DNA of 64,000 bases from Pseudopyrenochaeta lycopersici (Eukaryota; Ascomycota; Dothideomycetes; Pleosporales; Pseudopyrenochaetaceae). Below the pieces are notes generated by a model, which did no database searches, was not told where the DNA came from, and saw nothing but the letters and a program-made list of their open reading frames with translations. Positions 34,881 to 44,885 of the stretch are shown here, one piece after another; positions within the stretch are counted from its first letter, which is position 1, and every line of letters begins with the position of its first letter. The stretch lies in the NCBI GenBank assembly GCA_003313425.1, contig NHZP01000053.1:282268-346267 (forward strand), given 5' to 3'. Position numbers and translations under genes: made by a program.

Positions 34881-37800
34881 TCAATGTTCGGGCAGAGAAA
34901 GAGACAAAGATTTAACGTATCTCTTAGCAGAATTGCGCAACGTTTCTTGTTCTGCTCCACGCTCAAGCAGCAGACGCACGATAGGTTCGTGGCCCTTGCT
35001 TGCTACCTGTTGTAGCGCAGTACTACCATAGTCGTCTTTTGCGTTAACGTCCGCTCCACGCTCAAGCAGCAGTCTCACAAGCGGCTCATTACCTGCCCCT
35101 GCCGCTCGCTGTAGTGCAGTACCCCTATATCTGCCTTCTGCGTTAACGTCCGCTCCACGCTCAAGCAGCAGTCGCACGATAGGTTCGTGGCCCTTGCTTG
35201 CTGCCAGTTGTAGCGCCGTACTACCGTAGTCGTCTTTTGCGTTAACGTCCGCTCCACGCTCAAGCAGCAGTCTCACAAGCGGCTCATTACCTGCCCCTGC
35301 TGCTCGCTGTAGTGCAGTACCCCTATATCTGCCTTCTGCGTTAACATCCGCTCCACGCTCAAGCAGCAGTCTCAAAAGCGGCTCATTACCTGCCCCTGCC
35401 GCCCACTGTAGTAGAGTACCCCCATATCTGCCTTCTGCGTTAACATCCGCTCCACGCTCAAGCAGCAGTCTCAAAAGCGGCTCATTACCTGCCCCTGCCG
35501 CCCACTGTAGTAGAGTACCCCCATATCTGCCTTCTGCGTTAACATCCGCTCCACGCTCAAGCAGCAGTCGCACGATAGGTTCGTGGCCCTTGCTTTCTGC
35601 CTGTTGTAGCGCAGTACTACCATAGTTGTCTTTTGCGTTAACATCCGCTCCACGCTCAAGCAGCAGTCGCACGATAGGTTCGTGGCCCTTGTTTGCTGCC
35701 TGTTGCAGCGCAAATCCACCGTTAACGTCCGCTCCACAGTCAAGCAGCAGCTGCACGATAGGTTCGTGGCCCTTGCTTGCTGCTTGTTGCAGCGCAAATC
35801 CACGGTTAACGTCCGCTCCACAGTCAAGCAGCAGTTGCACGATAGGTTCGTGGCCCTTGTTTGCTGCCTCTTGCAGCGCAAATCCACGGTTAATGTCCGC
35901 TCCACAGTCAAGCAGCAGCTGCACGATAGGTTCGTGGCCCTTGCTTGCTGCTTGTTGCAGCGCAAATCCACGGTTAATGTCCGCTCCACAGTCAAGCAGC
36001 AGTTGCACGGTAGGTTCGTGGCCCTTGTTTGCTGCCTGTTGCAGCGCAAATCCACCGTTAACGTCCGCTCCACAGTCAAGCAGCAGTTGCACGATAGGTT
36101 CGTGGCCCTTGTTTGCTGCCTCTTGCAGCGCAAATCCACGGTTAATGTCCGCTCCACGCTCAAGCAGCAGCCGCACGATAGGTTTGTGGCCCTTGCTTGC
36201 TGCCTGTTGCAGCGCAAATCCACGGTTAATGTCCGCTCCACAGTCAAGCAGCAGCTGCACGATAGGTTCGTGGCCCTTGCTTGCTGCTTGTTGCAGCGCA
36301 AATCCACGGTTAATGTCCGCTCCACAGTCAAGCAGCAGTTGCACGGTCGGTTCGTGGCCCTTGTTTGCTGCCTGTTGCAGCGCAAATCCACGGTTAACGT
36401 CCGCTCCACACTCAAGCAGCAGTTGCACGATAGGTTCGTGGCCCTTGCTTGCTGCCTGTTGTAGCGCAGTACTACCGTAGTAGTCTTCTGCGTTAAAGTC
36501 CGCTCCACGCTCAAGCAGCAGCTGCACGATAGGTTTGTGGCCCTTGCTTGCTGCCTGATGTAGTGCAAATCCACCGTTAACGTCCGCTCCACGCTCAAGC
36601 AGCAGCCGCACGATAGTTTCGTCGCCCTTGCTTGCTGCCTGTTGTAGCGCAGATCCACGGTTAACGTCCGCTCCACGCTCAAGCAGCAGCCGCACGATAG
36701 GTTCGTGGCCCTCCTTTGCTGCCCTCTGTAGCGCAGTGCTGCCGTAATCATTTGCCGCGTTAATGTCTGCTCCGCAGTCAAGCAACTGACGTATGAGGCG
36801 CTCATTAGACTTTCTTGCAGCTTGCAACAGAGTGATCATTTGATCTCTTGGTTGTATAATCATATTGAGTCCATTGTCACGAAGTACCTTTTCAGTATCT
36901 TCATTACACACTGTGCTTGCTTGTAGCAAGATATCGTTGGTGTTGCTTGTGCCGCTTGACTTTGCTGCTACGACTAGTAGTTGTATCAGCCGATCGTTGC
37001 TGGTTCGAATCGCTAAGTGTAGCGCTGTTTGTTTTCTGGACGTCTTTGCGTGGATATCTGCACCTTTCTCTAATAGCATTTTCGTGATATCCTCATGTCC
37101 TTTAAGAACTGCAAGATGCAACGCCGTCTCCCCTCCGGAGGATTTAGCGCTGGGGCTCGAGTTGTGCTGTAACAGTATTTGGGTGGCAACAAGATGACCT
37201 TTTGACACAGATACATGAAGTGCAGTGTACCCATCGTTGTTCTGTGTAGAAAGTGCACATCCCTTCTCTATCATGAGTCGTATAGTGTCAACATGCCCTG
37301 AATATGCTGCGTCATGCAGTATTGAATTTCCATGCGTATCCTTTGCCTCAATGTTAGCCTGTGCCTCGATCAAAACCTGCACGCATTCCAGATGGCCTTT
37401 TCGTGCAGCAATATGTAATGCAGTCTTTCCATCATCCGCAGAAGTGCCAAGATCAGTCCCATGAGCAACCAACAAGCGCACTATGGTTTCATTGCCGACT
37501 TCTGCCGCTAATAGCAAAGTCGATGCCTTTATCAAGTGCTTGCGCTCCAAATGTGCGCGGTCGCAAAAAGATTGGATCTGTTCCTCTTGCAGTCCTGTCT
37601 TATTGTGGCAGGTTCGTATATGCCTTCGTAAATTATCCTTTCGGGAAGTGCCTTTGAAGTTGCACCCAGGTACGTTGCAGCGGAATCGCATGGGAACGGT
37701 CTGGTGTCGTGCTTTGTGTCGATCAAGATCGTTTCTTAGCGCAAATGCTTTGCCGCACTGCTTGCAGCAGTACGGCTTGACATGAGTTTTGTAATGGCGA

Positions 37801-37947
37801 CTTTCAACAAACGTATCAGCACAGAGCATGATGTGGAACGAATTGTAGTACTTACTTGAATTCTCCGCGCGCGGTGAAAGACTTGGGACACCTATCACAC
37901 GTGATAAGGCCGTGACTATGACTGTGGACTGCTGAAGTAAAGTCCAT
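34881..37947 (-). CDS. C2H2 zinc-finger / ankyrin-repeat protein
   Basis: Two exons, 37856..37947 and 34881..37800, with a 55-bp intron (donor GTAAGT), give 1,003 residues. The upstream exon matters: it supplies the first half of finger 1 (Cys17, Cys20, then His33 and His37 after the splice, CDRCPKSFTARGEF). Finger 2 is Cys43, Cys46, His59, His63, and finger 3 is RCNVPGCNFKG...RRHIRTCH. From about residue 125 to the end there are more than 25 ankyrin repeats. The N-terminal ones are diverged and 33 residues long. The C-terminal ones are nearly identical, and eleven of them are only 28 residues. Fingers suggest nucleic-acid or protein binding and the repeats suggest protein binding. No NACHT or NB-ARC domain is present. 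The near-identical repeats suggest frequent gain and loss, as seen in fungal non-self recognition receptors (inference). Confidence 0.92.
35643..36665 (-). repeat. Tandem array of 84-bp units coding 28-residue ankyrin repeats
   Basis: Eleven units of the type RGFALQQAASKGHEPIVQLL + LDCGADIN, with one normal 99-bp unit inside the array. Units differ by only a few bases. Unit length is a multiple of three and two other frames lack stops, so long spurious open frames appear on both strands here. Confidence 0.93.
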
Positions 37948-38120
37948 GACTCTCAAATGATTCCCGCAATCATGCGTTTGCAGTGAATGTCGATCTTAAA
38001 GGATATTGATTGCACGCAGGACGGGGTTGACGGTCAGAAATCAGTGCTTTTGAGTACTTTTTTCCCAAATGGGTTACTCCAACATATGCGCAGGGTCTTG
38101 GCGAGGAGGGCGCGCTGAGG

Positions 38121-39488
38121 TTGTTTGCGAGGAGGAGAGATGATAAAGACCCTGCGACTCCCTCACTCCAATCTCAACAATCTCGCCAGCCTTTTCCAGA
38201 ATCACGTGCACGTCTCTTCGCACTCGATTGTACTTATTGGTCGCCCTTTCTTCTTGCACCATGCCGCCAAACCAATACGCCCCACTCTCAAGCCAATCAG
38301 ACCGAGGTGCTCCCACATCTCGCGGCAACGAAGGACTTCCGTAAGGTTTTTTTTTTGACGAGAACGCAGGTATGCCTCTTTTTCCGGACACACTGTTCAG
38401 GAGCAACAACTGTAAGCCACCGCCCCTCGCCCTTCCTCGCACGGACGATTCGTGATGACGTGTCCTGCAGCCGAAGCGATCCAGTCGAAAAGATTCCTTG
38501 CAATTGGCTAGGATGCACCAAGACCTTCACACGAGCTCCCGACCTTACTCGTCATCAGAACTCAGTCCACCAGCTGGAGAAGCTGTTTTGGTGCATGGTA
38601 GCAGGCTGCAATCGCAGCGAGGGCTTTCCTGGTCCACAACGTCCGTTTCCACGAAAGGATAAACTCATATCTCACGTGAGAAAGGTACATCAGGCCGCTG
38701 TGCATGCCGCCCAGTCTTCGACCTTTCTAGCAGCCAAAATACCTATAGCTTGCGGACCCACAAGCGTCAATAGCATTGATGTGTTGAACGATGCCCGCGG
38801 ATTTGTCAGCTTTGATAGCGGTCTTCATTTCAACGGATCCTCTGCAGGCTCCGCGTTCGCCACGACTAGCGGGTTCATCGGTACCAACGAGCTCGTTTGC
38901 GCTGGCTCGGTCAACAATGTTGATGGATTTGCCAGCCTTGACCTGCACCCTGGCATTGGGTCATTGAACCCAACTTTGGGACTTACTAGCATTGGCAGGA
39001 CTACCAACGACGGCGGGCTAGATGATGGTGACAATTTCACCAGCGCTGTCAATTTGGCCGATTTTGACCGACTCGCAAGCGCCTATCATCCGAATTCTGC
39101 CAACATGTTTATCGGTACCAACGGACTCGCCAACCCTATAGACCACACCTATCCCGACTATCCTGCCACTCTTAAGGGGCTATCCTACGTCGATGGGATC
39201 GCTTACGTTAACGTTGATGAGCCTAATGGTTCCGACGGATTCTCTGGCCCTAACGATCTTGGTAGCATCAAACACAACACCAGCGTCAACTGGGCAAACG
39301 ATGTCAATGGGCTGGCTGGCATGGGCGGTGTTATTGCTAGTGTCGAAGATTTCATTGATGGCAGGTCTTCTACCATTGATGGACCTACTAGCGCGGATGG
39401 GCTTACTTTCATGGATGCTTTTTTCAGCTTCGATGAGTTCGCTTCCGAGGACAACTTCAACTCCACGGATGGGGCCGCTGGTATCTAA
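38121..39488 (+). CDS. C2H2 zinc-finger protein with a degenerate repetitive C-terminal half
   Basis: 455 codons in one frame. Finger 1 begins at Cys127 (CNWLGCTKTFTRAPDLTRHQ, then NSVH), a C-x4-C-x12-H-x4-H finger. Finger 2 (CMVAGC ... KDKLISHVRKVH) has a 21-residue loop instead of 12. After residue 200 the chain is low in charge and contains diverged copies of a unit resembling FIGTNxLxxxxxVNNVDGFASxD, rich in Asn, Gly, Ser and Asp. Fingers point to DNA or RNA binding in the nucleus; the repetitive part may be an activation or interaction region. The first ~110 residues are doubtful: the sequence before the first finger looks like 5' leader with pyrimidine tracts, and the true start or an upstream intron could not be settled. 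It is divergent from the C2H2-ankyrin gene, sharing a ~170-bp intergenic promoter region. Confidence 0.65.
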   Translation: MFARRRDDKDPATPSLQSQQSRQPFPESRARLFALDCTYWSPFLLAPCRQTNTPHSQANQTEVLPHLAATKDFRKVFFLTRTQVCLFFRTHCSGATTVSHRPSPFLARTIRDDVSCSRSDPVEKIPCNWLGCTKTFTRAPDLTRHQNSVHQLEKLFWCMVAGCNRSEGFPGPQRPFPRKDKLISHVRKVHQAAVHAAQSSTFLAAKIPIACGPTSVNSIDVLNDARGFVSFDSGLHFNGSSAGSAFATTSGFIGTNELVCAGSVNNVDGFASLDLHPGIGSLNPTLGLTSIGRTTNDGGLDDGDNFTSAVNLADFDRLASAYHPNSANMFIGTNGLANPIDHTYPDYPATLKGLSYVDGIAYVNVDEPNGSDGFSGPNDLGSIKHNTSVNWANDVNGLAGMGGVIASVEDFIDGRSSTIDGPTSADGLTFMDAFFSFDEFASEDNFNSTDGAAGI

Positions 39489-40558
39489 GTCTTTGTTGAT
39501 GCTTGCGATTTCTGAGTTCCCTATAATGACTTGTCTTTGTTAGTTTTTAGTTCGTTTGGTTTAGGTATGCAATGAAAGGCTCTATGAAGATTTGCTTTAC
39601 TCGTTGCTCACACGCTAGATGTTGAGGTGTCTTGTTTAAGCGACAGCATAGCTTTGCTTTTGTGGTTCAGTTGCGGTATCGAGCAGTAGCGTCACAGTAG
39701 CGTCCTGAGCCTACGGCAGCTAGGAGGGACGACCCACACCCGCTACAGGGTTGTGGTACCGCAAAAAATAGTGTACAAGAGCGAAAACCGAGCATCGTCG
39801 TCTACGCTTAAAGAAGTGACCGCCGCCACGTAATGCCATATAAGTTAAGCCCATGACCTTCTGCTGTGTCTCTAATGCCTTGCGATACCTTCTTTAATCA
39901 TGGTGTCTGCCGCCTATGTTTGTCACTGCGGTCCTTTTTAAAGCGCTTTCGCACGCCTTGCTGTGATCACCCTCACTTCTTATCATGCCTGCTGTTATAT
40001 CTTTGTTAGGTCGTAGATAGGCCCAAAATGACTATCAGTCGGGCAGACTTTCTGCATAGTCAAGCTCATCGCGCTTAGGAAATCAATTCACACCCTGGTT
40101 CAGTTCACAAACAAGAGACCCACTTCCCGACCGGAAGGAAATTAGTACTGCCGTAGCTGTAATTCAGGAGTGCTCCAATTAGACTCTGGAGACCGATGCA
40201 TGCCTCTGGCCAAGCTATAATTTCTATAAGCCCTGACATGGAACCAGCGCCTGAGCAAGATTGACTACACAGTCACAAGCGCCCGTCTAGCTTCACTCGT
40301 GATTCCGCTGGCTGAATTGCTACTGGTGGCTCAGGGATGGGATCTGCTATACTATCAAAGTAAATTTCCCAGTCATAATTGAGGCTAATAATGGTAAACC
40401 ATCTAAAGAAAGAAAAAAAGTCTTCAAGGCGTTTCGCCGTCATTTCAAAAGAGAATGAATGGAACCCCCTCGAGACTTCCTGTTTTGTATATAACGAGAA
40501 TGCACACACTTTCGCCATCTCACCATCCTTAAGCTATGGGAAGCGTGGGTACATAATG
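39489..40558. other. Intergenic, no recognised gene
   Basis: Lies between convergent genes. A minus frame of 81 codons (40273..40518) has no recognised motif. Nothing else seen. Confidence 0.5.
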
Positions 40559-42075
40559 CTAATAGAACTGCTGAACCTTTTTGCGAAGCGCGTCATTATA
40601 CTGTGCAGTACCGGGCGTTCCCGAAATACCTAACTGCTGTCCAATTCGCGCCCGGTTCGCAGCTCCATCATCCCATCCCATCTTTTTGAACGCGTCGACG
40701 ACAGAGTTTGGATCTATTTCAGAGTCAGCAAGTTTCCCAAATGGGATTTGAATATGTGTTAGCTTACCCACAGGACCGTTATAGTGTGGTCCCCTTGATA
40801 TGGATGGCCCACGTGATGCGCCTGAAATCTGCCTACCGATTTCGGATACAGCCTCAGAAGCCAATGAGGAAGCAATAGTACCGATGGCTTCTCGTGTGTA
40901 GTCCCAAAATCCTTTCCCATTGGTTTGAGCGCCAGTTCCTTGCGTAGAAGCTCTATTCGAAGACGAAGACGACCGAGGGGGATCCTGCTTGGGCGGATTA
41001 TCAGGTGGATTCTGCTTGGGTGAATCATCAGGTGGATCCTGCTTAGGTGGATTATCAGATGGATCCTGCTTGGAGGCATCTTGCTTGGGCTTCTCTGAAT
41101 TGTTCCCTTCCGGTACAGGAGCAACCGAGAAAGATGAAGAGCCGGAATTGGAAGTAGAACTAGGGGTAGTAGACGCAGGAGTGAGGCCGAGGGATTTGCC
41201 AGCTGCAGTGCACTCAACAGGATCACGCCTTTCCAGTTCCTGGACAATCTGAGGGTCTCGCGAATCGATATTCCCATAATGACGGTCGATCATATCTTTA
41301 GCATACTCCACGATGTCGTCGCGATCTTCATCCCAGTCGAGAAATTCGCCCGTGTCCTGCCCATTTTCGTACTTGCGGCCATGCTGATAGTGGTTGATGG
41401 GTCCTTGAACAGACCATAACTTTGCTGCCTCTTTGAGATAGGCCTCAAGCCTGTTATTGTACATCAGCTTCTGCTTTTCTTTGTACGCTTCCCAAAAGGT
41501 TGTGATGATTGTGACCTGACTTATGTATTCATCGCCACAAAATGCTTGGGCGAAACGCAGGAGCTTTTGATCCATTTCGTCGACTCGAGGATGAAGCATT
41601 GGGATTACAAGGAGCACGCCGATAATTTGGGCGTGATGTCTGACGGCTTCGATTCCCTCGACGACCTCATGAAACACTTCTGATTCAGACCCATGGTCAA
41701 AACCCGGCGTGTCCATGATGTACAAGTCCTCAATTTTTATATCCGCCTTCTCAACCTGGATTTTCTCTGTTACTAGGGAGATATTAGCAGAGGGAGTTGA
41801 AGACCGTCAAAGGAGAGATGGCTTCCATACCGGAGTGGGCAGCCTCCTTCGAGTGACCACTTGCCCCAGTGAGGTATTCTAGCAGTGTGGACTTCCCAGC
41901 TCCAGTCTCTCCAAAAATGATGATGACACGTGCAGGTTTATTCTTCCCTCTGCAAAATTCAGCACAGGATCCTGTTCACGTAAGGAAAGACTCACTTTTC
42001 TGCCATCAGGCTGAGGCATTCCTGAGTCCGCTCAGTGATAGTTCTGGCCTCTTTACCTTGAGATATAGAATCCAT
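40559..42075 (-). CDS. AIG1/GIMAP-like GTPase with Pro-rich linker and C-terminal DUF3597-like helical module
   Basis: Three exons, 41996..42075, 41831..41949 and 40559..41772, with 46- and 58-bp introns and consistent phases, give 470 residues. The G1 P-loop is GETGAGKST (40-48), a G2-like HSVTEKIQ follows, and G3 is DTPGFDH (87-93); this spacing and the HS-x-T segment resemble AIG1-type GTPases. Residues about 95-180 form the rest of the G domain (QVTIITTFWEAYKEK). A disordered linker at about 225-300 has repeats of the type KQDPPDNPP. The last ~55 residues (417-470: SVVDAFKKMGW, AANRARIGQQLG, YNDALRKKV) resemble the DUF3597 helical domain found in the HET gene at 51.1-52.8 kb. AIG1 proteins act in membrane or immune signalling in animals and plants; the fungal role is not known to me. 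The upstream exons make the P-loop; the large exon alone would lack it. Confidence 0.88.
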
Positions 42076-43299
42076 GGTTTCTGTTGTTTCTTAGATCTCG
42101 TAGTGGGTAGAAAGTCAGATGTATCGAGTCGTTTGCATCAAGGAGGGCGGAAAAGATGGGGTCGGCTCATTAAGGAAAGTTTTGGGCTAGCAGTTATAGA
42201 TAAATACTAGAGGAGACTGGCAGTGCAGATTAGGCTGACACAACTATGTCCAATGGTTCATGCCACAGCCAGCCTTGCGGGTTTCATCTAAGTGGCGTAG
42301 TCGTGAAAAACCCCAGCGGGTTGTAGTCGATTTGCTAAAGGGCTCCTGTCCTAGTGACAGCCTCACAATTTGCCCACCATCCTTATGCCTAGGATTCGCC
42401 GGCTGTGTCATTCGCGAAAGAGGGCGTTCATGCATTGCCAGCATAGACAGAGAGCCCAGGGTTAACGTGGCAAGCAGCTCAGCGCTTAGAACATGCCAAG
42501 ATCTCAAAACAGACAGCTGCACAGCAAGATTTGCGCAGCATATCGGCATCTGTGCCAGTAAAGATCGACACAATACTGGTATCAGTTCAGGCAACGAACA
42601 GTTGGGTTTTGATACAATCCTACCATCCTTGCTCTCCCCATGACCCAGAGCATTACCTGGCTGCAACTTCAGCAGCCCTTCGTCCCTACACACCTTTTCC
42701 GGCGTTCAACCCCGCCTTCATCCATGGACGGCTTGCAGATTCCCAAAGATAACACCACTCAAGTGATGCCAGCTGTTCCAGCCTACGCATGCGGATATGA
42801 ATTATCGATCGCCGCAGAAGAAGCGCAGCACGGTACAATGGTCCCCGACTAGGCAAGCTCGGCGTAGGGGAAAAAATGCTTTGTCGGACGAGGGCTACGG
42901 GAGGGATGCTCTTTCGTGAAACGATGCGACAACACCAGAAATCAAACGACGAGGTTGTCAACAGCAATTAGCCCACCTGATGCTGGGTCGATCTGCGATC
43001 TCCGATATCCCCGTAAGAACATCCTGTCAAGCTCGCAAGCGAATGCGCTCGCTCGATCCTCAACCCTCCTCCCATTCCACGCCGGCTCAAGCATCTCCTT
43101 CGCACAGTCAGGGAGGTCTAAGTCGAAGCGGACAAAGGGCCGGCCAAGACCTAGAGCGGCCTACACCGCAAGCGGCTTGACGTCGGGCTTGCAGCGATAT
43201 ATAGGAAGTTTACTGCATCTGGTACTGGTGCACCTTATTAAACTACCCTGAAGTGCTGGGTATAACAGTGCAGCGGGGTCTATCCTATATACTCCCCCG
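42076..43299. other. Gene-poor stretch, possibly decayed coding DNA
   Basis: Many overlapping frames of 60-149 codons on both strands, none convincing. A minus-strand piece near 43,170-42,950 reads in a protein-like way (GRPFVRFDLDLPDCAKEMLE) but I cannot assign it. It may be the decayed 3' continuation of the NLR-type pseudogene or an unrelated relic. Confidence 0.35.
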
Positions 43300-44556
43300 C
43301 GTAAGTCGTATAATATAGCCAGCCCTCAGACTTGTCGATCAAGATGAGCCTCCGTCAGCGTAGCTTTGCGAACCATAACCACAAGCGCCAGCAATCGCAC
43401 TGCCTCCTCGATTTATTGGTTTGCCTAGTGATAAAAACTGGTTTAGTGCTACGATGCCAGACGATCGGGGCGCTTTTCTGCAAGCAACCTGACTCGCACA
43501 TTTACCACATACTCTAGCAGCTCGACTGCTTCCTTGACACGTCCGTTTGGCTTATGTGCACACGTGAGCTCTTTGCCGCGACTTCAGTCGACTAGGGTGC
43601 TCTTCGCCCATTCTCCCTGACAGGTGGAAACACATGTCCCACCCAGACGACTTCTTCTGATATCCTGCCATCAATGTGGAGATATCATCGCTAGAAATTC
43701 TGCTGCCACTATGTCGCATTCTTGAAGCTGACAGAATGACACTGCCCACGTCGAAGCCTTTGCTCTTGCCGAGCCCTTGTAGCGTACTTGTTCACGGAAC
43801 TCTTCACTTATTAGACTGACCGTATCCTGCTCTGTGCTCCTCAGTGATCACCAGGTACCTTCTAACGGTGATTCTGCTCATATTTAGGAATGCGGCTGCC
43901 TGAGCAATTGTCAGAAGAAGCCACGCCAGCCATTCTAACAGTTCCCCTACATCTTCACAATCATTAATATGGCTATTTTTGATTAAAAACTTTACCAAGA
44001 AGTCCACAGCGTCTAATCGACTCGTGGCCCTAGCTCAAAGACATTACCTTGTGTTCGCGACCCTGTCCGCACTCGCACAAGCTTAGTGAACAAGGTTATC
44101 CCCTTATTGTTCTCCGGTAGGTAGCCGACGATAGCTTTGGAGTATCCGGTTCCGGACAAGACGTCATGGCCATCAGCGCGTTCGCGCACTCGCAGCCAAC
44201 GTCGTGCGTGATCTACGCTCAGGTGCTCTCTCACGAGCTCCTTCACGTCATCCTCAACAGATTCTACCTGACTTTTACGCAGACTTAAAACTACAGCAGC
44301 ACAGGCTTGCACGGAGTTCTTCAGGCTCAGCGCAGGCATTCAGAACTGGAGACTGCTAACATCGTTTCTTTGAAAGGGTCTGTGAACTGCAAGGCTACTT
44401 GCATCTTGCCCATCCTACCAAGTCCCACTATGGACATTTCTTTGTAGCGTGCATTCCGCAGCAACTCGTAGTCGAGCATCTCTAGCTCACCTATTCCTTC
44501 GAAGAAATATTTTCCTGGGAAACAGTACGTAGTAGGAGGCTTTAAAGGAAGCTAAG
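43300..44556 (-). pseudogene. Decayed NLR-type gene: NB-ARC plus TPR repeats
   Basis: Minus-strand pieces in changing frames follow the order of fungal NB-ARC/TPR proteins. They are a linker SYYVLFPRK (44,540-44,510), a P-loop region EMSIVGLGRMGKMQVALQF (near 44,440, where the family has GGxGKT), VKELVREHLSVDHARRWLRV (near 44,250), GTGYSKAIVGYLPENNKGIT (44,160-44,090), NVFELGPR (near 44,040), DFLVKFLIKNS and TIAQAAAFLNMSRITVRRYL (44,005-43,860), then RYKGSARAKASTWAVSFCQL and ECDIVAAEFLAMIS (43,780-43,680). TPR pieces come last: GRVKEAVELLEYVVNVRVRL (near 43,540) and EEAVRLLALVVMVRKATL (near 43,420). At least four frameshifts and several stops separate them, and Walker A is damaged. Such STAND proteins serve as non-self receptors in fungi. 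No effector domain was recognised at the N-terminus, which would lie beyond 44,556. Confidence 0.87.
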
Positions 44557-44885
44557 CTTTAGCACAAATGATCAGCCTTGAGGAGCAGGACCACCATGTA
44601 GTCCCGAACTCTCTGACTCTATCGTGACTGGTTAACCCGGACTTTATACCTAAAGCGCTTAGACTTAGTCGGTAACTGTTAGCTATTTACAAGTAAGAGC
44701 TATATTAAATAGATAACTTTAATGGTCTGGATTCAGCTTGATTAGCCAATGCACGCTGCAAGCCATAAAGCGGGGCTAGGCAGTAAGATTGAAAGGCTGA
44801 GTGTGAGGCTATTGCGCTGACCGAGGCTGAGAAAAATCGGCCCAAAGCCAGTTCAACCCCATCAACCTAATCCAGCTACGTTGAA

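Noticed and set aside
35626..36480. Plus-strand frames of 284 and 260 codons and a 444-codon minus frame overlapping the ankyrin gene
   Set aside because: They are other frames of the 84-bp repeat array, which lacks stops because the unit is a multiple of three. The ankyrin frame is the one with family motifs.
42244..43251. Several 60-149 codon frames on both strands
   Set aside because: Mutually overlapping with no recognised domain. Treated as non-coding or decayed DNA.
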